This document shows positions 33,656-43,771 of a stretch of 64,000 nt of DNA, one piece after another; within the stretch, counting starts at the first letter, position 1; each line of letters opens with the position of its first letter. A program made the position numbers and the translations under genes. This stretch comes from Branchiostoma floridae (taxonomy: Eukaryota; Chordata; Leptocardii; Amphioxiformes; Branchiostomatidae): positions 20,771,072 to 20,835,071 of the forward strand of contig NC_049987.1 in the NCBI RefSeq assembly GCF_000003815.2, written 5' to 3'. Under the pieces are notes generated by a model. It ran no database searches, was not told the origin of the DNA, and saw nothing but the letters and a program-made list of their open reading frames with translations.

Positions 33656-35608
33656 CTACATGCCATCATGGCCAGATATGCTCGGCATCCCCCCAGCTAT
33701 CCCCATGGTCACTAGTGGCACATTTGAGGTCAGCAGGGATCTCAAGCTAGTGTTAGGGTCCATTGTGCCGTGGCCTCTTGCAGGGGACTGCTCATCCCCC
33801 CTCAGTCCCCAAGCCTTCTGTAAGGCTGTGAAACTAAGAGTGAGGTCCTCTTCCTCTCCATCAGTGTCTGTTTTACTCGACCGGCAGGCGTCGAACTTCA
33901 CCCACTTGTACTTGGTGCACTTCCGCGCACCAGGGCAGCTCTGGATCAGGTTCTGAATGGTGGGGTTGGAGAAACCAAAGAAGTCTGACCCACAAATGTC
34001 GTCCTTGCTAAATGGATCCTTTCCCAGGATATCCGTGAGAGCGTTCAGTAGTTGTCTGTGGCACTCGTCTGCAGATGAACCCACTATGGTTAACTCTGGG
34101 TCGTCTTCAGGTGATATCTCGAACTTTGGTCCGCCGCCGCCGTCAGAAATCTTGCACGTGTACAGACATCTCTGGTGTGGGTTTCTGGTGCTGGCGAACA
34201 CACGGGTGCTACAGAAACCCACAGGCCAGATGAACTTCTCGTTATGAAAGTCTGCCCTGTCCACAACAACATCCCCCAAGCTGTACACTGTCAGTTCTCC
34301 TAGGGTCACGGGGAAGATCGGTCTTCCCGTGGGGTCGAGTGGAATCGGTCGCACAACCCTTTTCGCAGAGTCCTTCTTCTTCTTTGCACTACTGCTTGCC
34401 GCTGGTTTGGTGGAGTCTTTCTCTTTCCCTTTGGCTCCCTTGCCAGTATCCTTTCCCTTGCCTTTACCACTGCTACTACTAGATGGCACCTTGGCTGTAC
34501 TAGGTGTGGCTGTGTCCAGCAAAGCAGGTTTACCAAGCGAAGGAACACTTGAATGACCTGGCAAGGGGTGCTGAGGGGAAACCATGGAGATTTGGGCCAC
34601 TTCTGTCAGGGCTTGATGCTGAAACAACCTCTTCAGCAAAGCCTTCCTCTCCTCTTTAGCCTTTGCGATGCGTTCATCCATCTGCGACACCTCGTCGCAG
34701 AGTGCTGCATTCTCAAACACCATGTTCTTCACAGTTCTTTTCAGCAGCTGGTATTTCCTCTTGTACTTTTCGTTGTCGTACTGTTGCGTATGCTTGGTGC
34801 CGCTGCTCTTCTTTTTCTTCTTCGGTGCCACCGATGCGGACGGCATGGGCTGCTGGAAGTGCTGCGTGTCGTGGCTCTGTAGCATGGCTGAGAACGGGTA
34901 AGGAATAGCGGGAGGGAGGGAGGCAGGGGGCGGAGCCACTGCAACTTTAGGACTAAAGCTCTCCACAGTTGTGGGCTCGTCTTCAAAAGCATAAGGATCG
35001 TTCACTGGCTCTGTTTTCACCTTAACGACCTCCTTCGCCGGCGTCCTCGCTCTCTCAGTCTGCTTCTTCTTCGTAGGATGTCGTGGAGAAGATTTTACAG
35101 TCGGCTTCACCTCCTGCAACTTTTCAGGCGCGGGCGGCTGAGGATTCTCCGGTTCTGACCAAGAAGGTGCCATTTTTTCGGACTCCTCGGTCGCGCCCTG
35201 TCCCTCCATCTGCTCCAAGCCCACGAACCTTGTCACGCTGTCTAAGGACGGGAACAGCGACGTCTGCCCCATGTCCATGGAGTGCTCCATAGTTGGGGAG
35301 AACTGGGGAAGGCTGTGGGAGGCCAGGTCGATCGGGGACAGCGCGTGGCCCTCGGGGTCACCTGAGGAGAACTCCCGCGCGGCGTCCGACAGCATCGCGC
35401 TCCTCCTCTGGTCGTGCAGCATCGCTGAGCTGCCCAGGCTGGGCGAGTCCATCCCCGTGGCGGGGTTCTGGAGACCCTCGGTGTCTCCCTGGTGGGCCTG
35501 GAGGGACAGGGGAGGAGGAATTCCCCGCCGAAGCAGGCTAGACCGCTGGGACGACATTTCTCTGCTCTGTCGAGACGCCATGTTGGGTGATGTCATAGCG
35601 CGGAGCAT
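33656..35608 (-). CDS. TBRG1: TBRG1 (nuclear FYRN/FYRC protein), intronless
   Basis: Nuclear regulator known in mammals as transforming growth factor beta regulator 1, or NIAM, which acts in the ARF-p53 growth-arrest pathway. 650 aa from the ATG at 35608; nearby in-frame ATGs (MTSPNM.., MASR..) leave the exact start open. Layout: a Pro/Ser-rich N-terminal ~240 residues, a lysine block (PKKKKKSSG), a coiled coil ~275-332 (NEKYKRKYQLLKRTVKNM), a low-complexity Lys/Ser linker ~375-415, FYRN ~437-487 (GELTVYSLGD, PVGFCSTRVFAS), then FYRC ~490-575 (EISPEDDPELTIVGSSADEC, DFFGFSNPTIQNLIQSCPGA). The human protein is ~411 aa, so the extra length is mainly at the N-terminus. The coding region lacks introns, unlike the human gene. 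It is tail to tail with UPRT. Confidence 0.93.
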   Translation of the reverse strand: MLRAMTSPNMASRQSREMSSQRSSLLRRGIPPPLSLQAHQGDTEGLQNPATGMDSPSLGSSAMLHDQRRSAMLSDAAREFSSGDPEGHALSPIDLASHSLPQFSPTMEHSMDMGQTSLFPSLDSVTRFVGLEQMEGQGATEESEKMAPSWSEPENPQPPAPEKLQEVKPTVKSSPRHPTKKKQTERARTPAKEVVKVKTEPVNDPYAFEDEPTTVESFSPKVAVAPPPASLPPAIPYPFSAMLQSHDTQHFQQPMPSASVAPKKKKKSSGTKHTQQYDNEKYKRKYQLLKRTVKNMVFENAALCDEVSQMDERIAKAKEERKALLKRLFQHQALTEVAQISMVSPQHPLPGHSSVPSLGKPALLDTATPSTAKVPSSSSSGKGKGKDTGKGAKGKEKDSTKPAASSSAKKKKDSAKRVVRPIPLDPTGRPIFPVTLGELTVYSLGDVVVDRADFHNEKFIWPVGFCSTRVFASTRNPHQRCLYTCKISDGGGGPKFEISPEDDPELTIVGSSADECHRQLLNALTDILGKDPFSKDDICGSDFFGFSNPTIQNLIQSCPGARKCTKYKWVKFDACRSSKTDTDGEEEDLTLSFTALQKAWGLRGDEQSPARGHGTMDPNTSLRSLLTSNVPLVTMGIAGGMPSISGHDGM

Positions 35609-35990
35609 TCCAAACGTAGGGGGAAGCTGTCTATGTAGGATTTGGTTAATTTTCCAAGTAAAAACGACAATTGACAGTTTTTTAGTAAAATTTAAACACT
35701 AAATAAAATTAATCGAAGTATTTCAATGGTTATTATATCTCTATCTTTAATTCATAGCTATATATAAATATATCTAGTTATCCCCTTTTATAGAGTGTAT
35801 TAATCTGAGTTGAAAGGTTGTGCCCAGGACAAACGCGACTGATGAATTTGTGACCACGAAAAGAACACACAAATCATAGGACTGGTATTCTTTTAAGTTT
35901 TGGTTCCAGGTTTTTAGCTGTCCCTTAAACTATAGAATATCTTTTATATTCTGAAAAGCTTGTTCATCATAGCTTTTTTGGTGGCACAAT
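35609..35990. other. Spacer between TBRG1 and the LINE
   Basis: AT-rich sequence holding the TBRG1 5' flank. No other gene is visible. Confidence 0.5.
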
Positions 35991-36140
35991 GTTGTTGTTG
36001 TTGTTGTTGATGTCCTTGTTTAACGTCTACTTCTCCGCTAGACATGGTCTCTTGGTGCTTCTTCTGCTGGGTGCTCTTAGATTTGTTGACCTCGCTGGTG
36101 CTTGTACACTGGTGCTTTGCATATGCGTGTTTGGGGTGTT

Positions 36141-38540
36141 CTAGACCTGCTCGGCGAACCTTCTCGTGTCTTCAATGTATTTGGTGAACGCCAAATACAT
36201 CCTTTTGTTTGCTTCGTTCGTCAGGTCGCTTCGCATTCCTGCTAGGGATACAACATCCATCGTTCTTTCTTGTTGAGGGATTCCGTAGTCTTCATATATG
36301 TTGTCAATTTCTTTCATTAGATGTTGTCTGGTGTTCTCATATTTTGGGCATTCATACATGTAATGGTCTATGTTTTCCCTTGTACCGCATGTGCCACAGT
36401 TTGGTGTCTCCGTGGGGTCAATCCAGTTTTTGTAGGCGTTTAGCTCCGTGTGTCCACTCACGAGTTGGTTTATAGAGATTTGAGTCGTTCTTGACTCCCA
36501 TGTGCTGCATTTCTTCTTCAAACTCGTGTTGGCTTTCTGCATGTGGCTGCTAGTTGTTTGGTTTTCTCTTCTTCTTTGCCATCTTTTTACTGCTTGTTCT
36601 TCTATGTGCTTCATTGCTTGTTGCTTAGTCCATGTCGTGTTGTTCTCTGTGTGTTTAGCTTCTTCTGCAGCTAGCTTAGCTTGCATGTCTGCTAGCTCGT
36701 TTCCTTCAACCCCCATGTGGCCTGGGCACCATTCAATTTGTATGTTATGTCCTTTCTGTTGGATTTCAAAGAGCCTCTGTCTTGCTGCATTCACTAGATC
36801 GTTGTAAGCTTCTGCCTGTTGTAACGAGCTGACGTTCTCAAGGGCCGCTTTACAATCACAGAGTATGAGGATTCTTCTGTTTTTGCTTTGACTTCTGTGT
36901 AGGGTGTTCAGTGCTAGGTAGATCCCCTGCAACTCTCCTTCGTAGTTGTTGGACTTTGCAGCTACTGGTTTTCTAACTGTGTAAGGTTCAGTTACTCCCC
37001 ACTGCTCGTAGATGACCGCAGCACACCCTGTTGGACCGGGGTTTCCTAAGGATGAACCATCTGTGAAAACTACCGTGGTTGGTGTTTTCTTCATCTCGTG
37101 TAGTATTTGCTTTACTTTCTCTTTGGCTTCCTCCTTGTTGGCAGGGTTTGTTGTGGTGGGAAGGAAAGATCCTGTTATTCTGCCCACTGAGAAAGGGGGT
37201 AGCCTGGAGTCGTAGTAGCATTCCTTGTCTACTGTGCTGACCTCTATCTCCCCCTTCATTTCTTTAAACCTGGTTTCGAGAAGATGTAGGGTTGTGCCGA
37301 TCTTCTCTTCGGATCTTTCTTGTGCTATTTTATCATATATGGGGTTCCCCGTGTGTTTTGTTGCCATTCTCAAGTAGGCTTGTGCTTGCCGGCATGTTAG
37401 GTGTATGTCAATAGGCATAATGCCAGTCAGCACTTCCAGTGCGTCTGTACTCGTTCTGATCTTGCAACCGGTTGCAGCCAAGAGAGCTTTTCTCTGTATG
37501 GGGGCGTACGCAGCGTCGTGCTTCTGTCCTGCTCTGAGTGTACATTCTGTTCCGTATTCGAGAATAGGTCTGATCATTGCTCTGTACAGCTGGAGGTGAG
37601 CCTCCTGGTTGGGATTTTTCTTAGCATTGGTTACTTTGCTAATTGCTTTTAAGGCTTTGTATGCTTTAGTCTGGGTGTTGCAGATGTGACTTTGGAAGTT
37701 CAGCTTCTCGTCTAGTGTAATCCCTACCAGTTTGACTTCTGGGATGATGTCGATGTTCTTGTTGTTTACTTCAAGGCTGTCAGCAGTTGGCTGGTCTATG
37801 TGAGGTGGAGAGAAAACCATGGCTTTGGTTTTGCTTTCTTCGATACGCATGTTCCACAAAGGGCACCAAGTCGATATTACGTGATCGATACTTGTCTCTA
37901 CTTGTTTTGATACCTCTTTTACGTCTGCGCCACTACACCAGGCTGCACCATCATCAGCGTATTGGAAGTTGTCTAGTCCAGTTTGATGGTAGGCATCCGC
38001 TGTGTAGATATTACAGAGGGTGGTAGAAAGTACAGCTCCCTGTGGGATGCCTACTTTACTGATCTCCGGTTCTGTTGTGATGGTGTTGACTTTAAATCTG
38101 GTTTCTCGACCTCTCAGGAAACTCTCTAGGTAGCAGAGTGTCCTACCCTTGACCCCTTTTGTTATTAGTTTGTACAATAGTCCTTCTTGCCATATGCGAT
38201 CGAAACATCCTTCATAGTCGGCAAACACCGCAACCGTGGTTTCATTATTCTTCCAGGCTTCTTCGATGTGTTGCACTAGCCTTAGCACTCCGTGCGTAGC
38301 TGTACGATGTTTTCTGTATGCCTCTTGGTATGGTGATAATATGTGGTTGGCTTCTGCCCACCACGTTAGTCTGTTGTCAACTATTCTTTCCATTAGCTTT
38401 CCAACCACACTCGAGAGTGTTATAGGTCTGTAGCTTCTTACTTTGTTGTAGTCGTCTTTTCCAGGTTTCTTAATGAGTATTTTATTGTCTTGTTTCATTG
38501 CCTTAGGGATCTGTCCAGTTTCCCATACTAGGTTCAGCAT
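36141..38540 (-). pseudogene. LINE ORF2, part 2: reverse transcriptase, RNase H, CCHC
   Basis: About 799 residues open. RT blocks in order are SYRPITLSSVVGKLMERI, FADYEGCFDRIWQ, GIPQGAVLSTTLCNIY and the catalytic FQYADD. RNase H follows with its acidic residues in FTDGSSLGNPGP, YEGELQGIYLAL, ILCDCKAAL and CPGHMGVEGNELAD. The end has a CCHC finger (CGTCGTRENIDHYMYECPKY). It is out of frame with part 1; the first ATG is only an internal methionine. Confidence 0.85.
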
Positions 38541-40120
38541 GTGTTGTAGGGTATGGTCAGGCCATCTCCCCCATACTTGATCATAATTGGTAGTATTCCT
38601 TCTGTGGGGCTAGGAGAGCTGCTTGCGTCCATTTTTCTGATGGCGGCTTTCACCTCTTCTAGGGTAAGGTCTAGGTTGAGGGTGTCTTCATGTGTGTCTT
38701 CTTCATATGTGTGATCATCTTGCAGTCTTTGTTTCTCATGTTTTATGGAGATCTCCACCGCTTGGGTAATGTTTTGTTTCCAGGTTGCAAGTTCTCCTGT
38801 GATTTCCACACCCCCTGGAGCATACTCTGTTGTGACTGCATGTGCTATTTGTTGATCAGTTGTGGCTATTGTGCCATCTTTCTGTCTTATAGGTTGGATG
38901 GTGGGTCTGGAACTTCTGCCTAGCTGGTTTTTGATAGCTTTCCAGAATTTCTGTGGTTTTCTGGGGTCCATATCTTTAAGCTGTTCGTTCCAGTATGTGT
39001 TTCGTGCTTCTTCTTCCATGTTTGTTAAGATCTCTTTCTCATGTAGGTATTTCGTCAGATTGGTTTTGTCTCTTCTTCGCTTGAACTTCCTTAGTGCAGT
39101 CTTTGTGATTTGCATTTGTACATCCAAGGCTTTGTTCCAGTAGCCCTTGCTATGTTGTGTTATAGTTTTCTTCGTTATCACTTCTTCCGCACATGTCAGC
39201 AAGTTTTCCTTGAAGCTGTTGTAGACTTCTTCACTTCTGCTGTTTGCTTTCTCTGTTGCCCAATCTGTTTCCTCTACCCACTGTTGGAAGACCGTGTCGG
39301 TTTTGTCCTGCCATTCTTTCCAGTCTACGTTTCTCAGGTTCCACTTCTGTTGTTTTTGTGTTTCTTCTTTAGAACCTATGCTCATTGTGATGAGATTGTG
39401 GTCTGTTCGTAACTGCACCTCTGGTTCAACTCTCCAGCTCTGCATATGCTTCGTAGTGTTTTTGTTTACAATTGTCAAGTCTATAATACTGTCATCTCGG
39501 GTTGGTGTGTTGTTATTCATGATTTGGAAGTCGCCAGTTTCCATAGCTTCATACAGCATTTGTCCTAGTTTGTTGTTCTTTTTATTTCCCCAGGCTATAT
39601 GTTTTGTGTTGAGGTCACCGCAGAGGACTAGGTGCTTCTTCTTTTGGTTGAGCTCGTTGACGATACTCAAGAGTTCCTGCAGTGCTAATCTGTCTTCTGG
39701 TGGGACGTACGCTGACACTATCACGAAGTTAAGCGCTTTTGTGTAGATGTTTAGTGCTACTATGTCGGCGTGTGTTGTTTGTTGGATGGGCTCTTCCATT
39801 ACTTTTATGTTCTCTCTTGTGACAATGGCTGTTCCACCACCTCTTTTGTCTGTTCTGTTCTTATGAGTCCATGTCCATGTTTTGAGGCATGTTGGTTGTT
39901 TGGCTTTGTGCCACACTTCCGACAAGCACAATACATCTATGTTCTTTTTCTCGCACATCTTTTCTACCAATGTGGCGGAGGTATTAATTGATCTAATGTT
40001 GATCTGTGCTATCTTCATCCTTGTGGCAAGTTTGTCTCGTGTTGTTGAAGTCTGACAATGTACTGTTTGCTCGGTGAGTGTTACTAGGCACACTATGAGC
40101 GTTATAAGGCACTTAAGCAT
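38534..40120 (-). pseudogene. LINE ORF2, part 1: apurinic-like endonuclease
   Basis: 528 residues open, starting with a hydrophobic stretch. The endonuclease domain has the usual blocks: AQINIRSINT, LCLSEVWH, VSAYVPPEDR, LCGDLNTKHIAWG, SIIDLTIVN and the catalytic RTDHNLI. The frame closes at 38534, in the region joining to the reverse transcriptase, which continues in the next frame from about 38555. A small indel near 38545-38560 explains the break. Confidence 0.8.
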
Positions 40121-40215
40121 GCTTCTTCTTTCTTCGGTTGTGGTTGGTAGTTGTACCGTGGTGTATGTTTTGCCTCTTCTGTGGAGAGTGCTAACTGCTG
40201 GATTTCTGGTGTCTC

Positions 40216-41557
40216 TTATTGGTGTTGTCTACGGTCTCTGTCAACCAACTTTTGTTGTAGGCTGATGAATGCCTTGCACCTGCTGTCGTTTGCTGGGTGG
40301 TTGCCTTTGCAGTTGACACAGTTAGGTCTGCAGCTTTTTGTGTGGTCTTTTTTCCCCCCACACTTTGCGCATGTAGCGCTTTCCTTACACTCTTTAGCAA
40401 TGTGGCCTAGTTTGTGGCACTGATAGCATCTAATGGGTGTATGCCTTTTTGTTTTGTATGCTTCGACTTTCACCAATGCGTTTTCGATTCTGATGTTCTG
40501 TGTGAATAGCTCAGACAGCTGCCCCTCCTCAGCTTCTATTCGTACCACTTTCAAGGGCTTTCCTGTGTCGTGGTAGTGGAATCTGTGTGCCTTTACTTTT
40601 ACTCTTGTTTGTTCGTAAATGTTCTGCTCGATTGCTGCTTCGTTGGTGTTAGTTGGAACGTTCTTGAGTACTGCTCTTCTTCCGTATATGTTGTGTACCT
40701 TATGTACTTTTAGTTGTTCATGTGCGTTACCAAAAGCGCCCTCCGGCCAGGGTTTCAGTATCTCTGAGGCTGCTTTGCTTTCTCTGCAGTGTATGGCGAT
40801 GCCTCCTCTCGGCAGTGAGTAGGCTAAGTCAATGCTGTGTGTGATTCCAGGTTTGTGTCTGGAGATTTCCGCCAATATTTTTGCACTGTTCTTGTATGAA
40901 GATGGATTTGATATATTGTCAATGATGATTATTTCTTCCTTCTTATCTTCGTTTGTTTCTTCTTTGTTTGGTTTGTGCTTGGTATCAGTAGCTAGCCCTT
41001 CTCTGCTTCTGATTGTCTGTTTTGGGGTGTTTACGTCTTCATGTGAGGGATCTTTCTTTCTTATGTGCTTTGTCGACTTGTTGATGTTTTGTATGGTGCA
41101 ATATGCACAGTAATATTCTTCTCCACTTTTTACAAAATATGCAACGGTTGATGGTGAGAATTTGGCGCATGTGCCGTGCCACCATGTGTTGCACTGGTCA
41201 CAGCAGATCCAGCAGCCGCCTTCCGGGTGGTCGTTACCACAGATGCACAACTCTTCTTCTTCTGACAATGTTTGTCGTTTGCTTGGTGACTTGTTTCTTT
41301 GTTGTGATTGTTTCCTGTTGTTTGTGGGATTGTCTTTTTTGTTAGTTGTTTTCTGTTTTCTTCGTCTCGGAAGGACTTTGTTGCAGTACTGTTTTTGCTT
41401 GGAGTTGTGTGTTTTCTGTTTCTTGAGGTTTTCTCTTGTGTTGCTTTTCGCTTTTGTTGTTTTCTTGGTTTAGTTCTTTGTTACTTTTATCCTCCTGTTT
41501 TTCTGCTGGTTGTTTTGTTGTCGATTGCTGTTTGCTTTGTGCTCTGGTGCTTGGCAT
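40216..41557 (-). pseudogene. LINE ORF1: gag-like protein with PHD finger and three zinc knuckles
   Basis: The main frame, open through 40216-41268 and upstream of it, contains a PHD finger (CICGNDHPEGGCWICCDQCN, WWHGTCAKF, YYCAYC) and near the C-terminus consecutive CCHC-type knuckles (CYQCHKLGHIAKEC, CAKCGGKKDHTKSC, CVNCKGNHPANDSRC). A likely start, MPSTRAQSKQQ at 41557, is in another frame that ends at 41342, so a frameshift in the A-rich stretch near 41350-41400 separates it from the rest. The N-terminus is very basic. ORF1 ends ~95 bp before ORF2. Confidence 0.75.
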
Positions 41558-41860
41558 TCCGTTTTTCTGTGTTTGAAACTGCCACCGGTTTCGGCCACTG
41601 TTGGTGAGCCTTGTTGTTTCTTGTACTCTTGTGTTTTCTGTTGTCTGTTGTTTCTTATTTCTCGGGTGTTTTCAGTTGTCAGGTGTTTTCCCTGTTATTA
41701 TTCTAGGATACTTTCACCGTTCTTAATGTGTCTTGTGACCGGTGTCCGGTGAAAAATTCCTTGTAAAAGTGCAAGACGGCCTTTGTCGCCTGATTAACCA
41801 AATAGTGCGTTCTACGTGCGCTTTGGACACGTGTATTTTTTTTTTTTTAGCCAAGGAGCC

Positions 41861-42061
41861 TAGTCTCTACCAGACTCCGGATCGCTGGAAAAATCGTAGA
41901 AATGGAACAAATAGAGGAGTAAGCTGGCCAGAGGAATATAACCGGCCAGGGAACAGCACGCGATCTACGGAGGATCGCGAGCTGTTCCCTGACCGGTTAT
42001 ATTCCTCTCTATTTGTTCCATTTCTACGATTTTCCAGCGATCCGGAGTCTGGTAGAGACTA
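41861..42061. mobile_element. 201-bp foldback MITE with 9-bp flanking duplication
   Basis: TAGTCTCTACCAGACTCCGG and its inverse bound two ~85-bp arms that pair almost throughout, meeting near the centre at GATCTACGGAGGATC. CAAGGAGCC (41852-41860) and CAAGGAGTC (42062-42070) flank it. A half copy lies at 25341-25446. It lies just beyond the LINE 5' end. Confidence 0.85.
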
Positions 42062-42239
42062 CAAGGAGTCATGGGGATTGCGAAAAACGCATCCTCAAGA
42101 TTTCTCTTTACTGCACAGACAGAATTGTTTAAAATTGGTCTTTTCCAGGCTGAGGCCCGTAACAATTAACACAAATGTTTCATGTCATTCCCCTTTGTGG
42201 CTTTACGGTTATAGACTAAAATTACGTAGAAAAATCAAT

Positions 42240-42517
42240 AATACTTAATAGGATCCCGAGTAGACTAATCCATGTAAGGGTGTAGCTTAAATCGATGCAG
42301 TGCCCCAGTTACATTATTTATTTCATTTGTCTACATTATTCCAATCAAGAACACGTCTGGTGTTATACTTATACATATATAAGTTTGAAATTACGTCTTA
42401 TAGGTCGTTTTCCATGGCAAACTGGGCACAGAAAGCCGTCTCATTTCTTGACCCTTCTAGGATGTGATTGTATATTACTTCTTGTAACGTTACCAGGTAT
42501 ATTCACAAGAACTATAT
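42240..42517. repeat. Copy A of the LRR-gene upstream block, cut by the gap
   Basis: The block with AATAGGATCCCGAGTAGACT, CCCAGTTACATTATT and a CGTCTGGTGTT motif recurs after the gap at 42650-42780 and again at 47370-47520. The copy runs into the Ns. Confidence 0.75.
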
Positions 42518-42617
42518 NNNNNNNNNNNNNNNNNNNNNNNNNNNNNNNNNNNNNNNNNNNNNNNNNNNNNNNNNNNNNNNNNNNNNNNNNNNNNNNNNNN
42601 NNNNNNNNNNNNNNNNN
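42518..42617. other. Assembly gap (100 N)
   Basis: Exactly 100 N, a usual placeholder for a gap of unknown size. It lies between two copies of the same upstream block, so a collapsed tandem repeat is the likely cause, and a further LRR gene copy could be missing. Confidence 0.98.
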
Positions 42618-42639
42618 AGAAAAATTATACGATGTATTG

Positions 42640-43771
42640 GGATCCCGAACAGACTAATTGCTTGAGCTGGTGTAGCGTCCCAGTTACATTATTGATTCCA
42701 TACACATTTTTTTTTCATCAAGAATACGTCTGGCGTTTTAATTGTATTAATTTACATAAATGGGACATTCTGTCTGGAACGTGTGAATGCTGATGTCCTA
42801 GACTGACAGGGCTGTCACTGGTGTTATTTTAGCCTAAGTGTTAGCCTAAAAAACGTGGTTCCCAAACTCTCCCCTCATCTGTTGTGAGAAGAGAGCACTG
42901 TTAACCCCGGTAAACTATCTAGGGTGACATTCAAACTGCTCATTCTCCTACGCAAAGTCCACACCGCGTCTTGGTTGACCCAAGCGGAGTTCTAGGACGC
43001 GGGTTCGACTCTACCTAGGGGAATGAGGCTAGTGTGAGTTTGCCAGAGGTCACAAAAAGTTTGACTCTCGCGGTGTCTTAAAGAAAGTTAAAAGTTAGTT
43101 GTCCGTACATTTGTGCTTTGGGGCTTCTGTAGCCCTTGGGCCTAAATCGCGATCCTCACCGCCCAATTAATTATAAATTACAGTACAGGGTACAGGGTAC
43201 AGTACCGAGAGATTGTATAGCAGAGGCCACTGGTGTGTATGGAGTGATTTAATATTTGAGACATGTGCCTGGATTGGTCAGAGACTCGGAGCTGGAACCA
43301 ATAAGAAGACTTCGTCGTCTGATTGATTTGGAAAGCACAGTGATTTAAAAGAGAGAGGACAGCGAAGGAACCAGAAGGGAGAGTGGGGTGAGAAATCATC
43401 GCTTATAGACAACGGCCTTCTACAGAGAGAAACCTGTAACAACCAGCATATTGGCAAGCAGGTGGCGACTGACGGGTGATCGCAAAGAAGATCAGAAGAA
43501 CATCGTATGGCATGTTAGAAGGTAGGTGTCGAACACTTAACTTCTTGATTGTGCTCCTAATAAAACTAAGTCGAGTTTTTTTTTTTTTACTCAACATGAT
43601 ATTTTGCTTCCGTCTGTAGATATGACGAAATAAATGTGGTAACGTCAACTCAGCACGGGTCCTCACACCACAGGTCGCGTCCCCAGTCCGATCTTTTACC
43701 AGAACAACACGGAAGGTCAGTGTCAAACCTTTGCCTTTAGATAACATCCAAAAAAGCAAGCATTGTATCAA
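42640..43771 (+). promoter_or_regulatory. 5' flank of the first LRR receptor gene (upstream block copy B)
   Basis: Contains the GATCCCGAACAGACTAAT block, then at 43273-43370 a block with GATTGGTCAGAGACTC, an inverted CCAAT-box-like motif (ATTGG), and AGAGAGAGGACAG. This is shared with 47250-47345 and 47640-47760. The last ~150 bp before the ATG also align with the flank of the second gene. An inner tRNA-like box B (GCGGGTTCGACTC, ~43000) suggests a SINE insert. Confidence 0.5.

Larger units (their letters stand above)
35993..41760 (-). mobile_element. Nearly full-length I-like non-LTR retrotransposon
   Basis: Minus-strand element with ORF1 (PHD plus zinc knuckles) and ORF2 (endonuclease, reverse transcriptase, RNase H, terminal CCHC). 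It ends in CAA repeats (plus strand GTTGTTGTTGTTGTT at ~35993). RNase H after the RT plus a simple trinucleotide tail fit the I superfamily. The 5' end near 41760 is an estimate, since no target duplication could be found. Frameshifts in both ORFs mean this copy is probably dead, though recent. A short 3' relic of the family lies at 25677-25760. Confidence 0.85.

Noticed and set aside
34553-35702. Several 80-140-codon plus-strand frames over TBRG1
   Set aside because: Antisense shadows of a high-GC coding exon.
36209-41607. Many hydrophobic plus-strand frames over the LINE
   Set aside because: Antisense of A-rich LINE codons gives Phe/Leu/Cys-rich shadows that imitate membrane proteins.
42295-42665. 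Open frames running through the N gap
   Set aside because: They rely on unknown bases.
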